DNA from: Chloroflexota bacterium
GTDB lineage: Bacteria > Chloroflexota > Limnocylindria > QHBO01
Assembly (NCBI GenBank): GCA_013697395.1
Contig: JACCWY010000531.1
Coordinates: forward strand, 1 to 8,981
Direction: 5' to 3'
DNA length: 8,981 nt
The notes under the pieces were generated by a model. That model saw nothing but the letters and a program-made list of their open reading frames with translations. It was not told the DNA's origin and did not search any database. Shown piece after piece: positions 1-7,433 of the stretch (position 1 is its first letter; every line of letters starts with the position of its first letter). The position numbers and the translations under genes were made by a program.

Positions 1-660
1 GGTGAAGGCCGAGTCGACGACGGCCACCCGCTCGCCGACGATCGCCTCGATCACAGGACGCAGCAGCGGATAGTGCGTGCAGCCGAGCAGCAGCGTGTCG
101 ATGCCCGGCGTTCCCCCGAAGAGCGGCTCGAGGTAGGCACGCAGCACGGATTCCGCCCGCCGGCCGTCGAGGATGCCGGCCTCGACCATGGGCACGAGCT
201 CGGGGCAGGCGAGCTGGGCGACCCGCGTGCCCGGCGCGGCCTCGGTGATCGCGGCGGGATAGGCATCCGACTCGACCGTGCCGGCGGTGGCGATCACCGC
301 CACGATCGCGCTGCGCGTTGCGGACGCGGCGGCGACTGCCCCCGGGCGCACCACTCCGACGACCGGCACGCTCGAGCGCTCGCGGACGAGATCCAGGGCG
401 CGCGCGGTGGCGGTGTTGCAGGCCAGCACGAGGAGCTTCACGTCCTGGGCCAGGAGCCACTCGGCAGCGTCGAGCGTGAACCGTCGCACCTCGTCGGCCG
501 ATCGCGGACCGTATGGCGCGCGGCCGTTGTCGCCCAGGTACACGGTCGGCTCGTGCGGGAGGCGACGATGCAGCTCCGACAGGACCGTCAATCCGCCGAC
601 GCCCGAGTCGAAGACGCCGATCGGGCGCGGGTCGTGCCGATCGGCCCCTTCGCGGCTCAG
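1..660 (-). CDS. murI: Glutamate racemase MurI (3' end cut by window edge)
   Basis: Interconverts L- and D-glutamate in the cytoplasm, supplying D-Glu for the peptidoglycan stem peptide. The 220 visible residues cover most of a family usually about 260-270 long; roughly 40 C-terminal residues lie outside the window. Counting from the proposed start, the N-terminal signature PIGVFDSGVGG is at 13-23, the YLGD...PYG motif at 41-51, the first catalytic cysteine in ACNTATA at C81, and the second in GCTHYP at C194. These are the two thiols used for proton abstraction and donation. The frame has no ATG, GTG or TTG between the end of the preceding gene and the conserved N-terminus. The best start is CTG at 658-660, which overlaps the TGA of the CpaE-like gene (CTGA) and has GGTGA four bases upstream. 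Last visible gene of the operon. Family identity is certain; the start codon is inferred. Confidence 0.95.
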   Translation of the reverse strand, partial: MSREGADRHDPRPIGVFDSGVGGLTVLSELHRRLPHEPTVYLGDNGRAPYGPRSADEVRRFTLDAAEWLLAQDVKLLVLACNTATARALDLVRERSSVPVVGVVRPGAVAAASATRSAIVAVIATAGTVESDAYPAAITEAAPGTRVAQLACPELVPMVEAGILDGRRAESVLRAYLEPLFGGTPGIDTLLLGCTHYPLLRPVIEAIVGERVAVVDSAFT

Positions 661-1811
661 CGGTTCACCAGCGCCGGCGTTCGCCCCTTGAGCTGGGTCG
701 CGAGCGACTCGGCGACGCGGAGGACCCCCTGCGAGATCGGCGCCTCCGGGTTGGACGCGACAAATGCGAGCCCCTCGTTGTTGGACGAGAGGACCAGCCG
801 TCCGTCGGACACGACCTCGAAATCGATCGCGGCGCCCAGCGCCTGCTCCACATCGGCCTTGTCGAAGCCGCCGGAGGCGTCCGATCGGTTGAGGATCGTG
901 GCCAGCTTGGAGGGCGGGTAGCCGATGGCCTTGAACGTCTCGGCCGCCATGGTCAGGCTGCGGATGGCCATGCTGTCGTAGGTGAGCACCTGGAGGATCA
1001 GGTCGGCCGAGTCGAGGAAGACGAGGACGTCGTCGGACAGGGCCGCGCGGGTATCGATGATCACGAACTCGTAGAGCTGGCGCAGGAGCGAGAGCACCTT
1101 CTCGATGTCGCGCGTCGTGACCATCTCCGCCATCTCGACGCGCGGCGGTGCCAGCAGGATGTCGATGCCCGATGGATCGCGCCAGGCGACGTCGGTCAGG
1201 TCCGACTCCTTGATCCGGTCGGTGGGCAGGTTGACGATGCTCGGCGCCACGGCGGGTACGCGCAGCAGGCCGCGGAGATCGCTGAACTGGAGAGAGCCGT
1301 CGACGAGGCAGACCCGGTGCTCCTTGCCCAGCGCCACCGCCAGGTTGTAGGCAAGCGTGGTCCGGCCGACCCCGCCCTTCGGGCTGAAGAGCGTGACCAC
1401 CAGCGAGCCCGCACGAGCCGATTCGACGGCGCGCGTCTCCCCGACCTTGCGGATGAGGGTGGTCAGGTCGAAGCCGGTGAACGGCATCTTCAGGACGGCG
1501 TCGATGCCGCGCTCAGTGTCCTCCCGCACCGGGTTCTGCGGGACGGTCAGCATGATGACGCCGACCTGCGGATCGGCGCGCCGGATCTGCTCGGCGACCT
1601 GCTGGCCGCTCACCCGGCCCTGGAGCAGGGCATCCACGATCACGACGTCGGGACGGAGCTCGGCGACACTTCCCACGGCACGATCGCCGGACGTGACCAC
1701 GTCGAGCATCTTGATCTGCGACTGCGCCTGGAGCAGTGATCGGACATGCGACGCGACCTGTGGAACGTCCTCCACCACCAGGAGCCGGATCTGTTCGCCT
1801 GCCATCCTCAC
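657..1811 (-). CDS. CpaE/TadZ-like protein: receiver domain fused to a MinD/ParA-type ATPase
   Basis: 384 residues. Residues 8-125 form a CheY-like receiver: acidic pair E14-D15, phospho-acceptor D60 in VVIVDAL, T89, and K108 in LKMPF, so the phosphorylation site looks intact. Residues 137-375 form a MinD/ParA ATPase. The deviant Walker A SPKGGVGRTT (143-152) keeps the signature lysine K145 but has Arg at the usual P-loop lysine (R150), as is common in CpaE relatives. Walker A' is around D171 (CLVDGSLQF) and Walker B is FVIIDTR with D253. Known CpaE/TadZ proteins localise tad pilus assembly to a cell pole or site; no other tad gene is visible here. The start is GTG at 1811 with GGAG five bases upstream; ATG at 1805 is an alternative. 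It lies 12 nt after the methyltransferase gene and overlaps murI by four bases. Domain calls are firm; the cellular role is inferred. Confidence 0.9.
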   Translation of the reverse strand: MRMAGEQIRLLVVEDVPQVASHVRSLLQAQSQIKMLDVVTSGDRAVGSVAELRPDVVIVDALLQGRVSGQQVAEQIRRADPQVGVIMLTVPQNPVREDTERGIDAVLKMPFTGFDLTTLIRKVGETRAVESARAGSLVVTLFSPKGGVGRTTLAYNLAVALGKEHRVCLVDGSLQFSDLRGLLRVPAVAPSIVNLPTDRIKESDLTDVAWRDPSGIDILLAPPRVEMAEMVTTRDIEKVLSLLRQLYEFVIIDTRAALSDDVLVFLDSADLILQVLTYDSMAIRSLTMAAETFKAIGYPPSKLATILNRSDASGGFDKADVEQALGAAIDFEVVSDGRLVLSSNNEGLAFVASNPEAPISQGVLRVAESLATQLKGRTPALVNR

Positions 1812-1823
1812 CCCGTCTCCGGA

Positions 1824-2627
1824 TCAACCGACCTTCGGCCGCGCCACGATGATGCACCGTTCGCTGTCTTCGTGGAGCGCCTCGAGGTCATGTGACCCAT
1901 AGACCGCCACGACCGCCAGCTCCGCCTCGCCGGCGAGGGCGACGAGCGCCGCCGCAGGCGGATACCAGAGCCGGAAGCTGGCCGGCAGCCGCGCTATCGT
2001 ACCATCGGCCTGCACCACGTCCGTGAGCGTGGCGTAGGCCACGCGGAGCCCCTCCGGGGTCTCGCGACGCTCCAGCCGGCTCCTGCGCACGATGCGCCGT
2101 CCACCCGATGTCTGCTCCCAGTCGAGGCTGAGCGGCAGGTCGTGGGGCGGCAGGCCGCCGGGTCCGAGCACGTCCACGATCAGCGTCCCGGTGGGCTCGA
2201 GCAGCCGCCGAGCGGCGCTGAGGGCCCGCAGCGCGTCCTCCGGCCCATCGAGATGCGAGAGGACGCCGGCCAGGATTGCCAGCGCGAAGCGATCCTGCAG
2301 CCGGACGCGGCGGACGTCGTCGTGCACCAGCTCGATGCGTCCCCGGGCCCGCGCGTCTCTCAGGCTCGCGTGGCCTTCGATGCGCCTGGTCGCCCGGGCC
2401 AGCAGATGGGGCGACCCGTCGATCCCAACGATCCGCTTCGCGCCGCCTGCCAGCAGCGCCTCGAACAGCCTGCCCGACCCGCAGCCGAGGTCGATCACGC
2501 CGCCGGGCGAGCGCCGTGCCCACTCGCGGTAGAACGCCAGGTCCTCGTCGATCGCGTCGTGCTCGACGTCGTAGATCTCGGCCAGCAGCTCCGCGTCGCC
2601 CGGCTGGCCGGCCAGGATGTCGCTCAG
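1824..2627 (-). CDS. Class I SAM-dependent methyltransferase, substrate unknown
   Basis: 267 residues if read from CTG at 2625-2627. The Rossmann methyltransferase signature is clear: motif I VIDLGCGSG at 44-52, the acidic residue ending strand 2 at D70 (IVGIDGSP), motif III VHDDVR at 101-106, and strand 4 LAILAGVLSHL at 117-127. A beta-rich C-terminal part ends in VYGSHDLEALHEDSERCIIV, typical of small-molecule methyltransferases of the Methyltransf_25/11 type. No substrate can be read from the sequence. The N-terminal helix segment before motif I (LAEIYDVEHDAIDEDLAFY) looks family-like but has no ATG, GTG or TTG before it; the first GTG downstream would start inside motif I. GGAGG at 2636-2640 lies eight bases before the CTG, which overlaps the TGA of the amidohydrolase gene. 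An ATG-initiated reading from 2906 would overlap that gene by more than 280 bases and is unlikely. Confidence 0.85.
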   Translation of the reverse strand: MSDILAGQPGDAELLAEIYDVEHDAIDEDLAFYREWARRSPGGVIDLGCGSGRLFEALLAGGAKRIVGIDGSPHLLARATRRIEGHASLRDARARGRIELVHDDVRRVRLQDRFALAILAGVLSHLDGPEDALRALSAARRLLEPTGTLIVDVLGPGGLPPHDLPLSLDWEQTSGGRRIVRRSRLERRETPEGLRVAYATLTDVVQADGTIARLPASFRLWYPPAAALVALAGEAELAVVAVYGSHDLEALHEDSERCIIVARPKVG

Positions 2628-3814
2628 GCCGATCCCCTCCGTCGGCCGCCTCCCTGCCCTGCCAGGTCGTTCTCGACCAGCTCCGGTCGCTCGACGAGCT
2701 CCACGGCCGATGCCGCGAGGACCTGGATCGCAATCGGCAGCATGCGGTCCCCATCCTCGCCGCCGGCGTGCGCCGCGAACTCCCGGCTGTGACCCGGCGT
2801 GCCCTCCGGCGCGATCGCCATCATCGGGTGGATCGTCGGCACCACGTGGCTGACGTTCGTCATGTCGGTGCTGCCGGCGTTGGGGTCGATCGGCCCATCG
2901 ACCCATCCGGCGGCTTCGAGGTGGCGCCGCCAGACCTCGAGCAGCGTCGGGTTGTTCAGCATGGAACGCAGGCGCGTGGCGGCGTCGTCCGCGAGCTCGA
3001 CGGTGCAGCCGGTCGCGACCGCGGCTGACTCGGCCATCGTCCGGAAGCGCTCGACCATGGCCTCGAGGTCGGCGTCGATCGGGGTGCGGAGGTACCAGCG
3101 ACCGCTCGTAAGGTCCGGCACGATGTTGGGGGCAGCGCCGCCGTGCGTGATGATCCCGTGCACGCGCTCACCGGGCTTCAGGTGCTGGCGCCACTGGCCG
3201 ATCATCGTGTAGAGCAGCACGATCGCATCGAGCGCGTTCTTGCCGAGCCACGGGTCGGCACTGGCGTGCGCCAGGGTTCCATGGAAGGTGACGCTGACCT
3301 CGATCATCGCCAGGCAGTGGATCTCCGCATTGGTGCGGTCCGACGGGTGGATCTGGAGGCAGACGTCCACGTCGTCGAAGACGCCGGCGTCGATGAGCAC
3401 GGCCTTGCCGCTGCCGGCCTCCTCCGCGGGGGTGCCTACGAAGCGGATCTCGCCGCCGAAGTCACGGCCAAGGGTCGTTGCCGCGGCGATGGCCGCGCCC
3501 GCGCTCGACGAGCACATGAGATTGTGCCCGCAGCCGTGTCCGACCTCCGGCAGGGCGTCGTACTCGCCGGCCAGGCCGATGACCGGACCCTCCCCGTTGC
3601 CCTTCCAGCGAGCGACGAACGCGGTCTCGAGCCCGCCAACGGGCGACGTCACGTCGAACCCGTGACGCTCGAGCAGCTCGGCGGTCCAGGCGGCGGCCTG
3701 CCGCTCCTCGAACGCGATTTCCGGGTGCGCGTGCACGCGGTGCGACAGCTCCAGCGCGTCGGGCAGGGCTCGCTCGACCGCCTCGCCCAGCCGATCCCGT
3801 GATCCCGTGGCCAT
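2624..3814 (-). CDS. M20D-family amidohydrolase/metallopeptidase (AbgB/PM20D2-like)
   Basis: 396 residues. Belongs to the M20 dinuclear-zinc amidohydrolases, the subgroup containing p-aminobenzoyl-glutamate hydrolase subunit B, PM20D2 and IAA-amino-acid hydrolases, which cleave N-acyl or dipeptide amide bonds. Seen from the ATG: AGEYDALPEVGHGCGHNL, with the C95-x-H97 metal pair typical of M20D; the catalytic/metal Glu pair TPAEEAGSG at E131-E132; LQIH at H156; the dimerisation-domain segment FHGTLAHASADPW with H183; GGAAPNIVPD at 225-234; and the C-terminal ligand PGHSREF at H342. It is full-length. The start is ATG at 3812-3814 with GGAGG at 3820-3824, five bases upstream; the frame remains open upstream but without a better site. 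It begins 13 nt after the small membrane protein gene and its stop overlaps the methyltransferase start. No signal peptide is seen, so it is probably cytoplasmic. The exact substrate is unknown. Confidence 0.93.
   Translation of the reverse strand: MATGSRDRLGEAVERALPDALELSHRVHAHPEIAFEERQAAAWTAELLERHGFDVTSPVGGLETAFVARWKGNGEGPVIGLAGEYDALPEVGHGCGHNLMCSSSAGAAIAAATTLGRDFGGEIRFVGTPAEEAGSGKAVLIDAGVFDDVDVCLQIHPSDRTNAEIHCLAMIEVSVTFHGTLAHASADPWLGKNALDAIVLLYTMIGQWRQHLKPGERVHGIITHGGAAPNIVPDLTSGRWYLRTPIDADLEAMVERFRTMAESAAVATGCTVELADDAATRLRSMLNNPTLLEVWRRHLEAAGWVDGPIDPNAGSTDMTNVSHVVPTIHPMMAIAPEGTPGHSREFAAHAGGEDGDRMLPIAIQVLAASAVELVERPELVENDLAGQGGGRRRGSA
2636..2640 (-). promoter_or_regulatory. Shine-Dalgarno GGAGG that fixes a CTG start for the methyltransferase
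   Basis: The minus strand reads GGAGGGGATCGGCCTGAGC. GGAGG is followed by eight bases and then CTG, ideal spacing for initiation there. The TGA within CTGA is the stop of the upstream amidohydrolase gene. No ATG, GTG or TTG in the methyltransferase frame is placed to use this site. Confidence 0.65.
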
Positions 3815-3827
3815 GCGTTCCTCCGCG

Positions 3828-4229
3828 CTACTGCTCCCGCCGGGCAACGAGCCACTCGGCCACGCCGGCGAGGATGATGACGAACATGCCGATCGGCACG
3901 CTCAGCGCGCCGCCAAGCCGGAGCCCCGCGAGGGCGGCGATGACGAGGCCGACCAGGAGCCCGCGCCGCGAGGCACGAACCCAGGCGCCACGATAGACGA
4001 TGCGCCGCCGGGCCACGACCTCGGCCAGGAAGGCGAAGGGCGTCAGCAGCAGCACGGCGCTGGCCGAGGCCAGAATCACGACCACGGCCCGGTTGCGCGC
4101 GACGTCCGGGCAGGGCTGTGCGGCGGTCTCCGCCGGGCACGCGCGGCCGGCGATGCCGATGAGGAAGACGACGGCAAGGACACCGATCAGGAAGAGGATC
4201 GCGACCGTCAGCCGATGGCGGCCGCTCAC
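3828..4229 (-). CDS. Small integral membrane protein, about four transmembrane helices, function unknown
   Basis: 133 residues, not recognised as a named family. Hydrophobic segments lie at about 7-27, 48-71, 90-107 and 111-128. Basic clusters at 74-76 (RRR) and 80-89, and the basic ends, suggest both termini and the central loop are cytoplasmic by the positive-inside rule. The first external loop carries two cysteines, C31 and C40 (ACPAETAAQPCPD), which could form a disulfide. The start is GTG at 4227-4229, overlapping the helicase-nuclease stop by four bases (GTGA). No Shine-Dalgarno is visible, so translation probably depends on reinitiation. The next gene starts 13 nt after its stop. The compact junctions and coherent hydrophobic pattern support a real gene; the function cannot be inferred. 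Confidence 0.8.
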   Translation of the reverse strand: MSGRHRLTVAILFLIGVLAVVFLIGIAGRACPAETAAQPCPDVARNRAVVVILASASAVLLLTPFAFLAEVVARRRIVYRGAWVRASRRGLLVGLVIAALAGLRLGGALSVPIGMFVIILAGVAEWLVARREQ

Positions 4230-7200
4230 CGCGACGCGTCGGGACAGATCTCGCGGAACGGGCAGTAGCCACAGCGCATGGCGGCGGGCGTGGCCTCGAA
4301 GCGTCGCGCGCGAATCCCATCGGCCGCGACGGTCAGCTGCTCCTGGGCCTTCTCGAGTCGCCGCTCGGTCGGCGCGGCCCGACCGACGATGCCCGACTCC
4401 AGGAAGTGGAGCGCCACCTCGTCGGGAAGCGATCCGGACTCCGCCTCGTGGGCCAGCGCATAGATCGAGAGCTGGAGCGATTCGCGCGCGCGTCGGTTGG
4501 CGGTCGGCAGGTCGCGCACGTCGCTCGACTTGTAGTCGGTGATGACCACGCGGCCGGCCTCGTCACGGTCGACACGGTCGTAGCGGCCCCGCAGCCGGTC
4601 GCGCCCGAACGCCACGGTGAAGTCGCGCTCGACGGCGGTGGGGCGGGCCGGGTCACGCTGCTGCTCCTCCCAGAAGCGATCGACCGCCTCGTGCGCGGCG
4701 GCCCGACGTGCCTCCTCGTGCTCGCGGGTCAGGAAGCCGACCGACTCCCAGTTTGCGTCGAGCGCGGCGTGGACCTCGGACAGCGGCATGACTGCGCCGG
4801 CCAGCTGGCGGCGGTGGAAGGCCTGCACCGCGGCGTGGAGCGCCCTGCCGTAGACCATCTGATGCGAGGCCGGCGTCGGGATGCGGACGACATGGGCGTA
4901 CCGGTACCTGGCCGGGCAGTCGAGGTAGTCGTTAATCTGGCCGAAGCTCAGGGACAGCGGGCGATCACCGAGCTGTGGCCGCGGCTCGGCCGGCGCGGGC
5001 TGCGTCGGCGAGGCCTGGTGCCGGGCCAGCTGCTCCAGGAGCGCCGGGCGAATCGCCTCGACCGGCGTGGCCGGCGGCAGGTCGAGCGCCTCGTTGACGA
5101 ATCGGCTCACCTTCGAGCGGCGTCCGCCGTAGTCCTGCGCCCAGGCCAGCACGAGCTCTTCCCGCGCGCGGGTCACGCCGACATAGAAGAGCCGCCGCTC
5201 CTCGGCCACGTGCTGGTCGGCATCGGGCGCCGGCGCGCTCAGCAGGCCGTCGGGCGGCTCCAGTGCGTCGCGCCGGTCGCGCCCGGGGATCCGGTCGTCG
5301 ACCAGGCCGACCATGAAGACCAAGCCGAACTCGAGGCCCTTGGCCTTGTGGTAGGTCAGCACGTGGACCGCGTCGCCCTCGTCGAGGTCGACGTCGGCGG
5401 TCGATGGGTCGTCGCCGGTCTCGATCAGCGTGTCGAGCTGGGCAACGAGGAACGGCAGGCGGTCGTCGCGCAGGAGGGCGCCCTGGCGCCGCACGATCTC
5501 GAAGAAGCGCGCGACGTTGGCCAGCCGCTCCTCCCCGGTCTCGCGGCCCTCGTGCGCCAGGCGGGCAAGCCACCCGCTGGCCGAGATGAAGTGGTAGAGC
5601 AGCTCGCCGCTGCTCTTCCCCGTGCTCATGGCCCGATGCGCCTCGAGGCTGGCCAGCAGCCGCTGCACGACCTGGATCGCGCGCAGGCTGAACGGCGAGC
5701 GCTCCGGATCCGAGACCGCCTCGGCGAGCGCGACCGCCAGGCTGCTGCGGCGGCGGCGCGCCTTCGACAGCGCCAACGTCACGTCCGCTGCGGCCAGGCC
5801 GAAGATCTCGCTGGTTGCCAGGTCGTACAGGCTGACCGAGTCGTCGGGGTCGTTCACGGCCCGCAGGAAGCTGATGAGGACCCGGACCTCCGGCTGGCGG
5901 TAGAGGCCAGACGTGCCGCTGAATCGCCACGGGATCCGGGCCATGTTGAGCGCCCGCAGGTATGGGTCGGCCTCGCGGTTGCCGCGCACGAGGATGGCGT
6001 GCTCTCCCGCAGGGCGCCCGGCGCGAACGGAGGCGCCGATTCGGTCGGCTACGGCATCGGCCTCGTCGGATCCGGTCGAGAATCCGAGCAGCTCGATCGG
6101 TCCGGAGGCCGGCTCCGGGCGGTCGAAACGCAGGCGTGCCCGAAGGCGCTTGTCGATTCCCTCGCGCGCCTCGAGGCGATGGGGGTCGTTGTGCCCGATG
6201 AGCCGGTGCGCCGCGTCCAGGATCGGCTGCCGGCTGCGGTAGTTGTCGACCAGCACGACGCTCGTCGCCTTCGGGTAGGCGACCCGGAAGCCGAGGATGT
6301 TGCCGAGCGCCGCGCCGCGGAAGCGGTAGATGCTCTGGTCGTCGTCGCCCACGACCGTGACGTTGCCGTGCGGCTCGGCCAGGAGGCGCACCATCTCCCA
6401 CTGGGCGTGGTTGGTGTCCTGGAACTCGTCGACCAGGATGTACCGATATCGTGCCCGCTCCTCCTCCAGCACGGTCGGGTGGTCGCGCAGGAGGCGGAGG
6501 GCCAGGGTCACCTGGTCGCCGAAGTCGAGCCTGTCGGTCGTCCGCATGAGGCGCTCGTAGGCGTCATATGCACCGGCCAGCTCGGCGTGGCGGGCGGCTT
6601 CCTCGGCAAGCGCCTCGTTCTCGGGAGCGTCTGCAGCGCGCCGCTCGAGCTCGGCAGCGGCGGCGAGATACGCGGCAGGTGGGATGTCCTCGTCGCGAAG
6701 CCTTCCGATGAGCGTCACGAGCGCCGACAGGAAGCGGGTCGGGTCCCCGAGCGGCCGGTATCGGTCCAGCGGCAGCTCGAACAGGTGCTCCCGCAGGAGG
6801 ATGATCTGCTCCGCCCGGCTCAGCACGGTCGAGCGGTCCGACAGGCCCGCATCGAGCGCGTGCTCCCGAAGCAGCCGGTCGCCGAAGGCGTGGAAGGTGC
6901 TGATGCGAGCGTCGTTGTGCCCGTACGGCACGAGGCGGTCGATGCGATCGACCATCTCGGCCGCGGCGCGGTCGGTGAACGTGAGCGCCAGGATCTCCGA
7001 CGGCAGTGCGCGCTTCTCGGCGATGAGCCAGGCGATGCGGCGCGTGATGACCGTCGTTTTGCCGGTCCCGGCGCCGGCAACGATCAGGAGCGGGCCCGCC
7101 CCGTGGGTGACCGCCCTGCGCTGGCGGGCGGTCAGGTCGGCGAGCAGCGGCGGCTGGACCCGGAGGTGCGGCCGGCGGGGTCGAGCCGGCGCGGCCAGCT

Positions 7201-7276
7201 CCTCGAAGAACGGAATCTGATCTGGTGCGAGCACCACCGGCGGCATGCCGTCGATGGTAGCGGAGGACCGATTCAC
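4226..7276 (-). CDS. UvrD/Rep-family DNA helicase fused to a C-terminal Fe-S PD-(D/E)XK nuclease (AdnB/AddB-like)
   Basis: 1016 residues. Superfamily 1A helicase motifs in order: Q-motif region LTARQRRAV (48-56); Walker A AGAGTGKTT (67-75, K73); Ia LALTFTDRAAAEM (96-108); II VDEFQDTN (282-289, D283/E284); III VVGDDDQSIYRFRGA (308-322); IV NYRS (345-348); V VLTYHKAKGLEF (639-650); VI RRLFYVGVTRARE (694-706). From about 776 there is a RecB/Cas4-type nuclease: C787 in DYLDCPARY, H814 in GRALHAAV, GRYDRVD, D914/K916 in ITDYKSS, and Q935 in LQLSIYAL. C787 with C1002, C1005 and C1011 (CGYCPFREIC) makes the four-cysteine 4Fe-4S clasp known from AddB, AdnB and Cas4. The family processes DNA ends in recombinational repair. 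The start is taken at GTG 7276; ATG at 7246 would also precede the conserved core. It is the first gene of the six-gene operon. Confidence 0.95.
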   Translation of the reverse strand: MNRSSATIDGMPPVVLAPDQIPFFEELAAPARPRRPHLRVQPPLLADLTARQRRAVTHGAGPLLIVAGAGTGKTTVITRRIAWLIAEKRALPSEILALTFTDRAAAEMVDRIDRLVPYGHNDARISTFHAFGDRLLREHALDAGLSDRSTVLSRAEQIILLREHLFELPLDRYRPLGDPTRFLSALVTLIGRLRDEDIPPAAYLAAAAELERRAADAPENEALAEEAARHAELAGAYDAYERLMRTTDRLDFGDQVTLALRLLRDHPTVLEEERARYRYILVDEFQDTNHAQWEMVRLLAEPHGNVTVVGDDDQSIYRFRGAALGNILGFRVAYPKATSVVLVDNYRSRQPILDAAHRLIGHNDPHRLEAREGIDKRLRARLRFDRPEPASGPIELLGFSTGSDEADAVADRIGASVRAGRPAGEHAILVRGNREADPYLRALNMARIPWRFSGTSGLYRQPEVRVLISFLRAVNDPDDSVSLYDLATSEIFGLAAADVTLALSKARRRRSSLAVALAEAVSDPERSPFSLRAIQVVQRLLASLEAHRAMSTGKSSGELLYHFISASGWLARLAHEGRETGEERLANVARFFEIVRRQGALLRDDRLPFLVAQLDTLIETGDDPSTADVDLDEGDAVHVLTYHKAKGLEFGLVFMVGLVDDRIPGRDRRDALEPPDGLLSAPAPDADQHVAEERRLFYVGVTRAREELVLAWAQDYGGRRSKVSRFVNEALDLPPATPVEAIRPALLEQLARHQASPTQPAPAEPRPQLGDRPLSLSFGQINDYLDCPARYRYAHVVRIPTPASHQMVYGRALHAAVQAFHRRQLAGAVMPLSEVHAALDANWESVGFLTREHEEARRAAAHEAVDRFWEEQQRDPARPTAVERDFTVAFGRDRLRGRYDRVDRDEAGRVVITDYKSSDVRDLPTANRRARESLQLSIYALAHEAESGSLPDEVALHFLESGIVGRAAPTERRLEKAQEQLTVAADGIRARRFEATPAAMRCGYCPFREICPDASR

Positions 7277-7282
7277 CCCGTG

Positions 7283-7288
7283 GTTATC
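7283..7288 (-). promoter_or_regulatory. Candidate -10 element (GATAAC) for the helicase-nuclease operon
   Basis: The minus strand reads GATAAC, six bases before the GTG at 7276, in an AT-richer patch. If real, transcription would start at or next to the start codon and the mRNA would be leaderless, which fits the absence of a good Shine-Dalgarno. No convincing -35 hexamer is present; the tandem repeat at 7307-7334 occupies that position. Confidence 0.25.
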
Positions 7289-7306
7289 AGCCGCTTACCG
7301 GACACC

Positions 7307-7334
7307 TCGTCTGTCGCGTTTCGTCTGCCGCGTT
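7307..7334. repeat. 14-bp tandem direct repeat upstream of the helicase-nuclease gene
   Basis: Two adjacent 14-mers on the plus strand, TCGTCTGTCGCGTT and TCGTCTGCCGCGTT, differ at one position. They lie 30-58 bases upstream of the GTG start, where an activator or repressor would bind. It does not resemble a standard LexA box. Confidence 0.5.
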
Positions 7335-7416
7335 GCGTCCGAGCTCGTGGCCAAAGCGACGGTCGGGCATGGTTCCACGTCACGTATGCACTCCGTGGCT
7401 GGTATGGCCACAAACT

Positions 7417-7428
7417 CGGCGATCGCCG
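7417..7428. repeat. Perfect 12-bp palindrome CGGCGATCGCCG
   Basis: A self-complementary 12-mer inside the gap, about 140 bases upstream of the helicase-nuclease start. It could bind a dimeric regulator, or it may be chance in GC-rich DNA. Confidence 0.35.
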
Positions 7429-7433
7429 GTCAG

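Noticed and set aside
513..1739. A 408-codon plus-strand frame opposite murI and the CpaE-like gene.
   Set aside because: Low-complexity Arg/Asp/Gly-rich product with no motif; both minus-strand genes are certain.
2628..2906. N-terminal extension of the methyltransferase to an ATG at 2904-2906.
   Set aside because: It would overlap the amidohydrolase gene by more than 280 bases and adds an Arg/Gly-rich sequence; the SD-CTG pair at 2625-2640 fits better.
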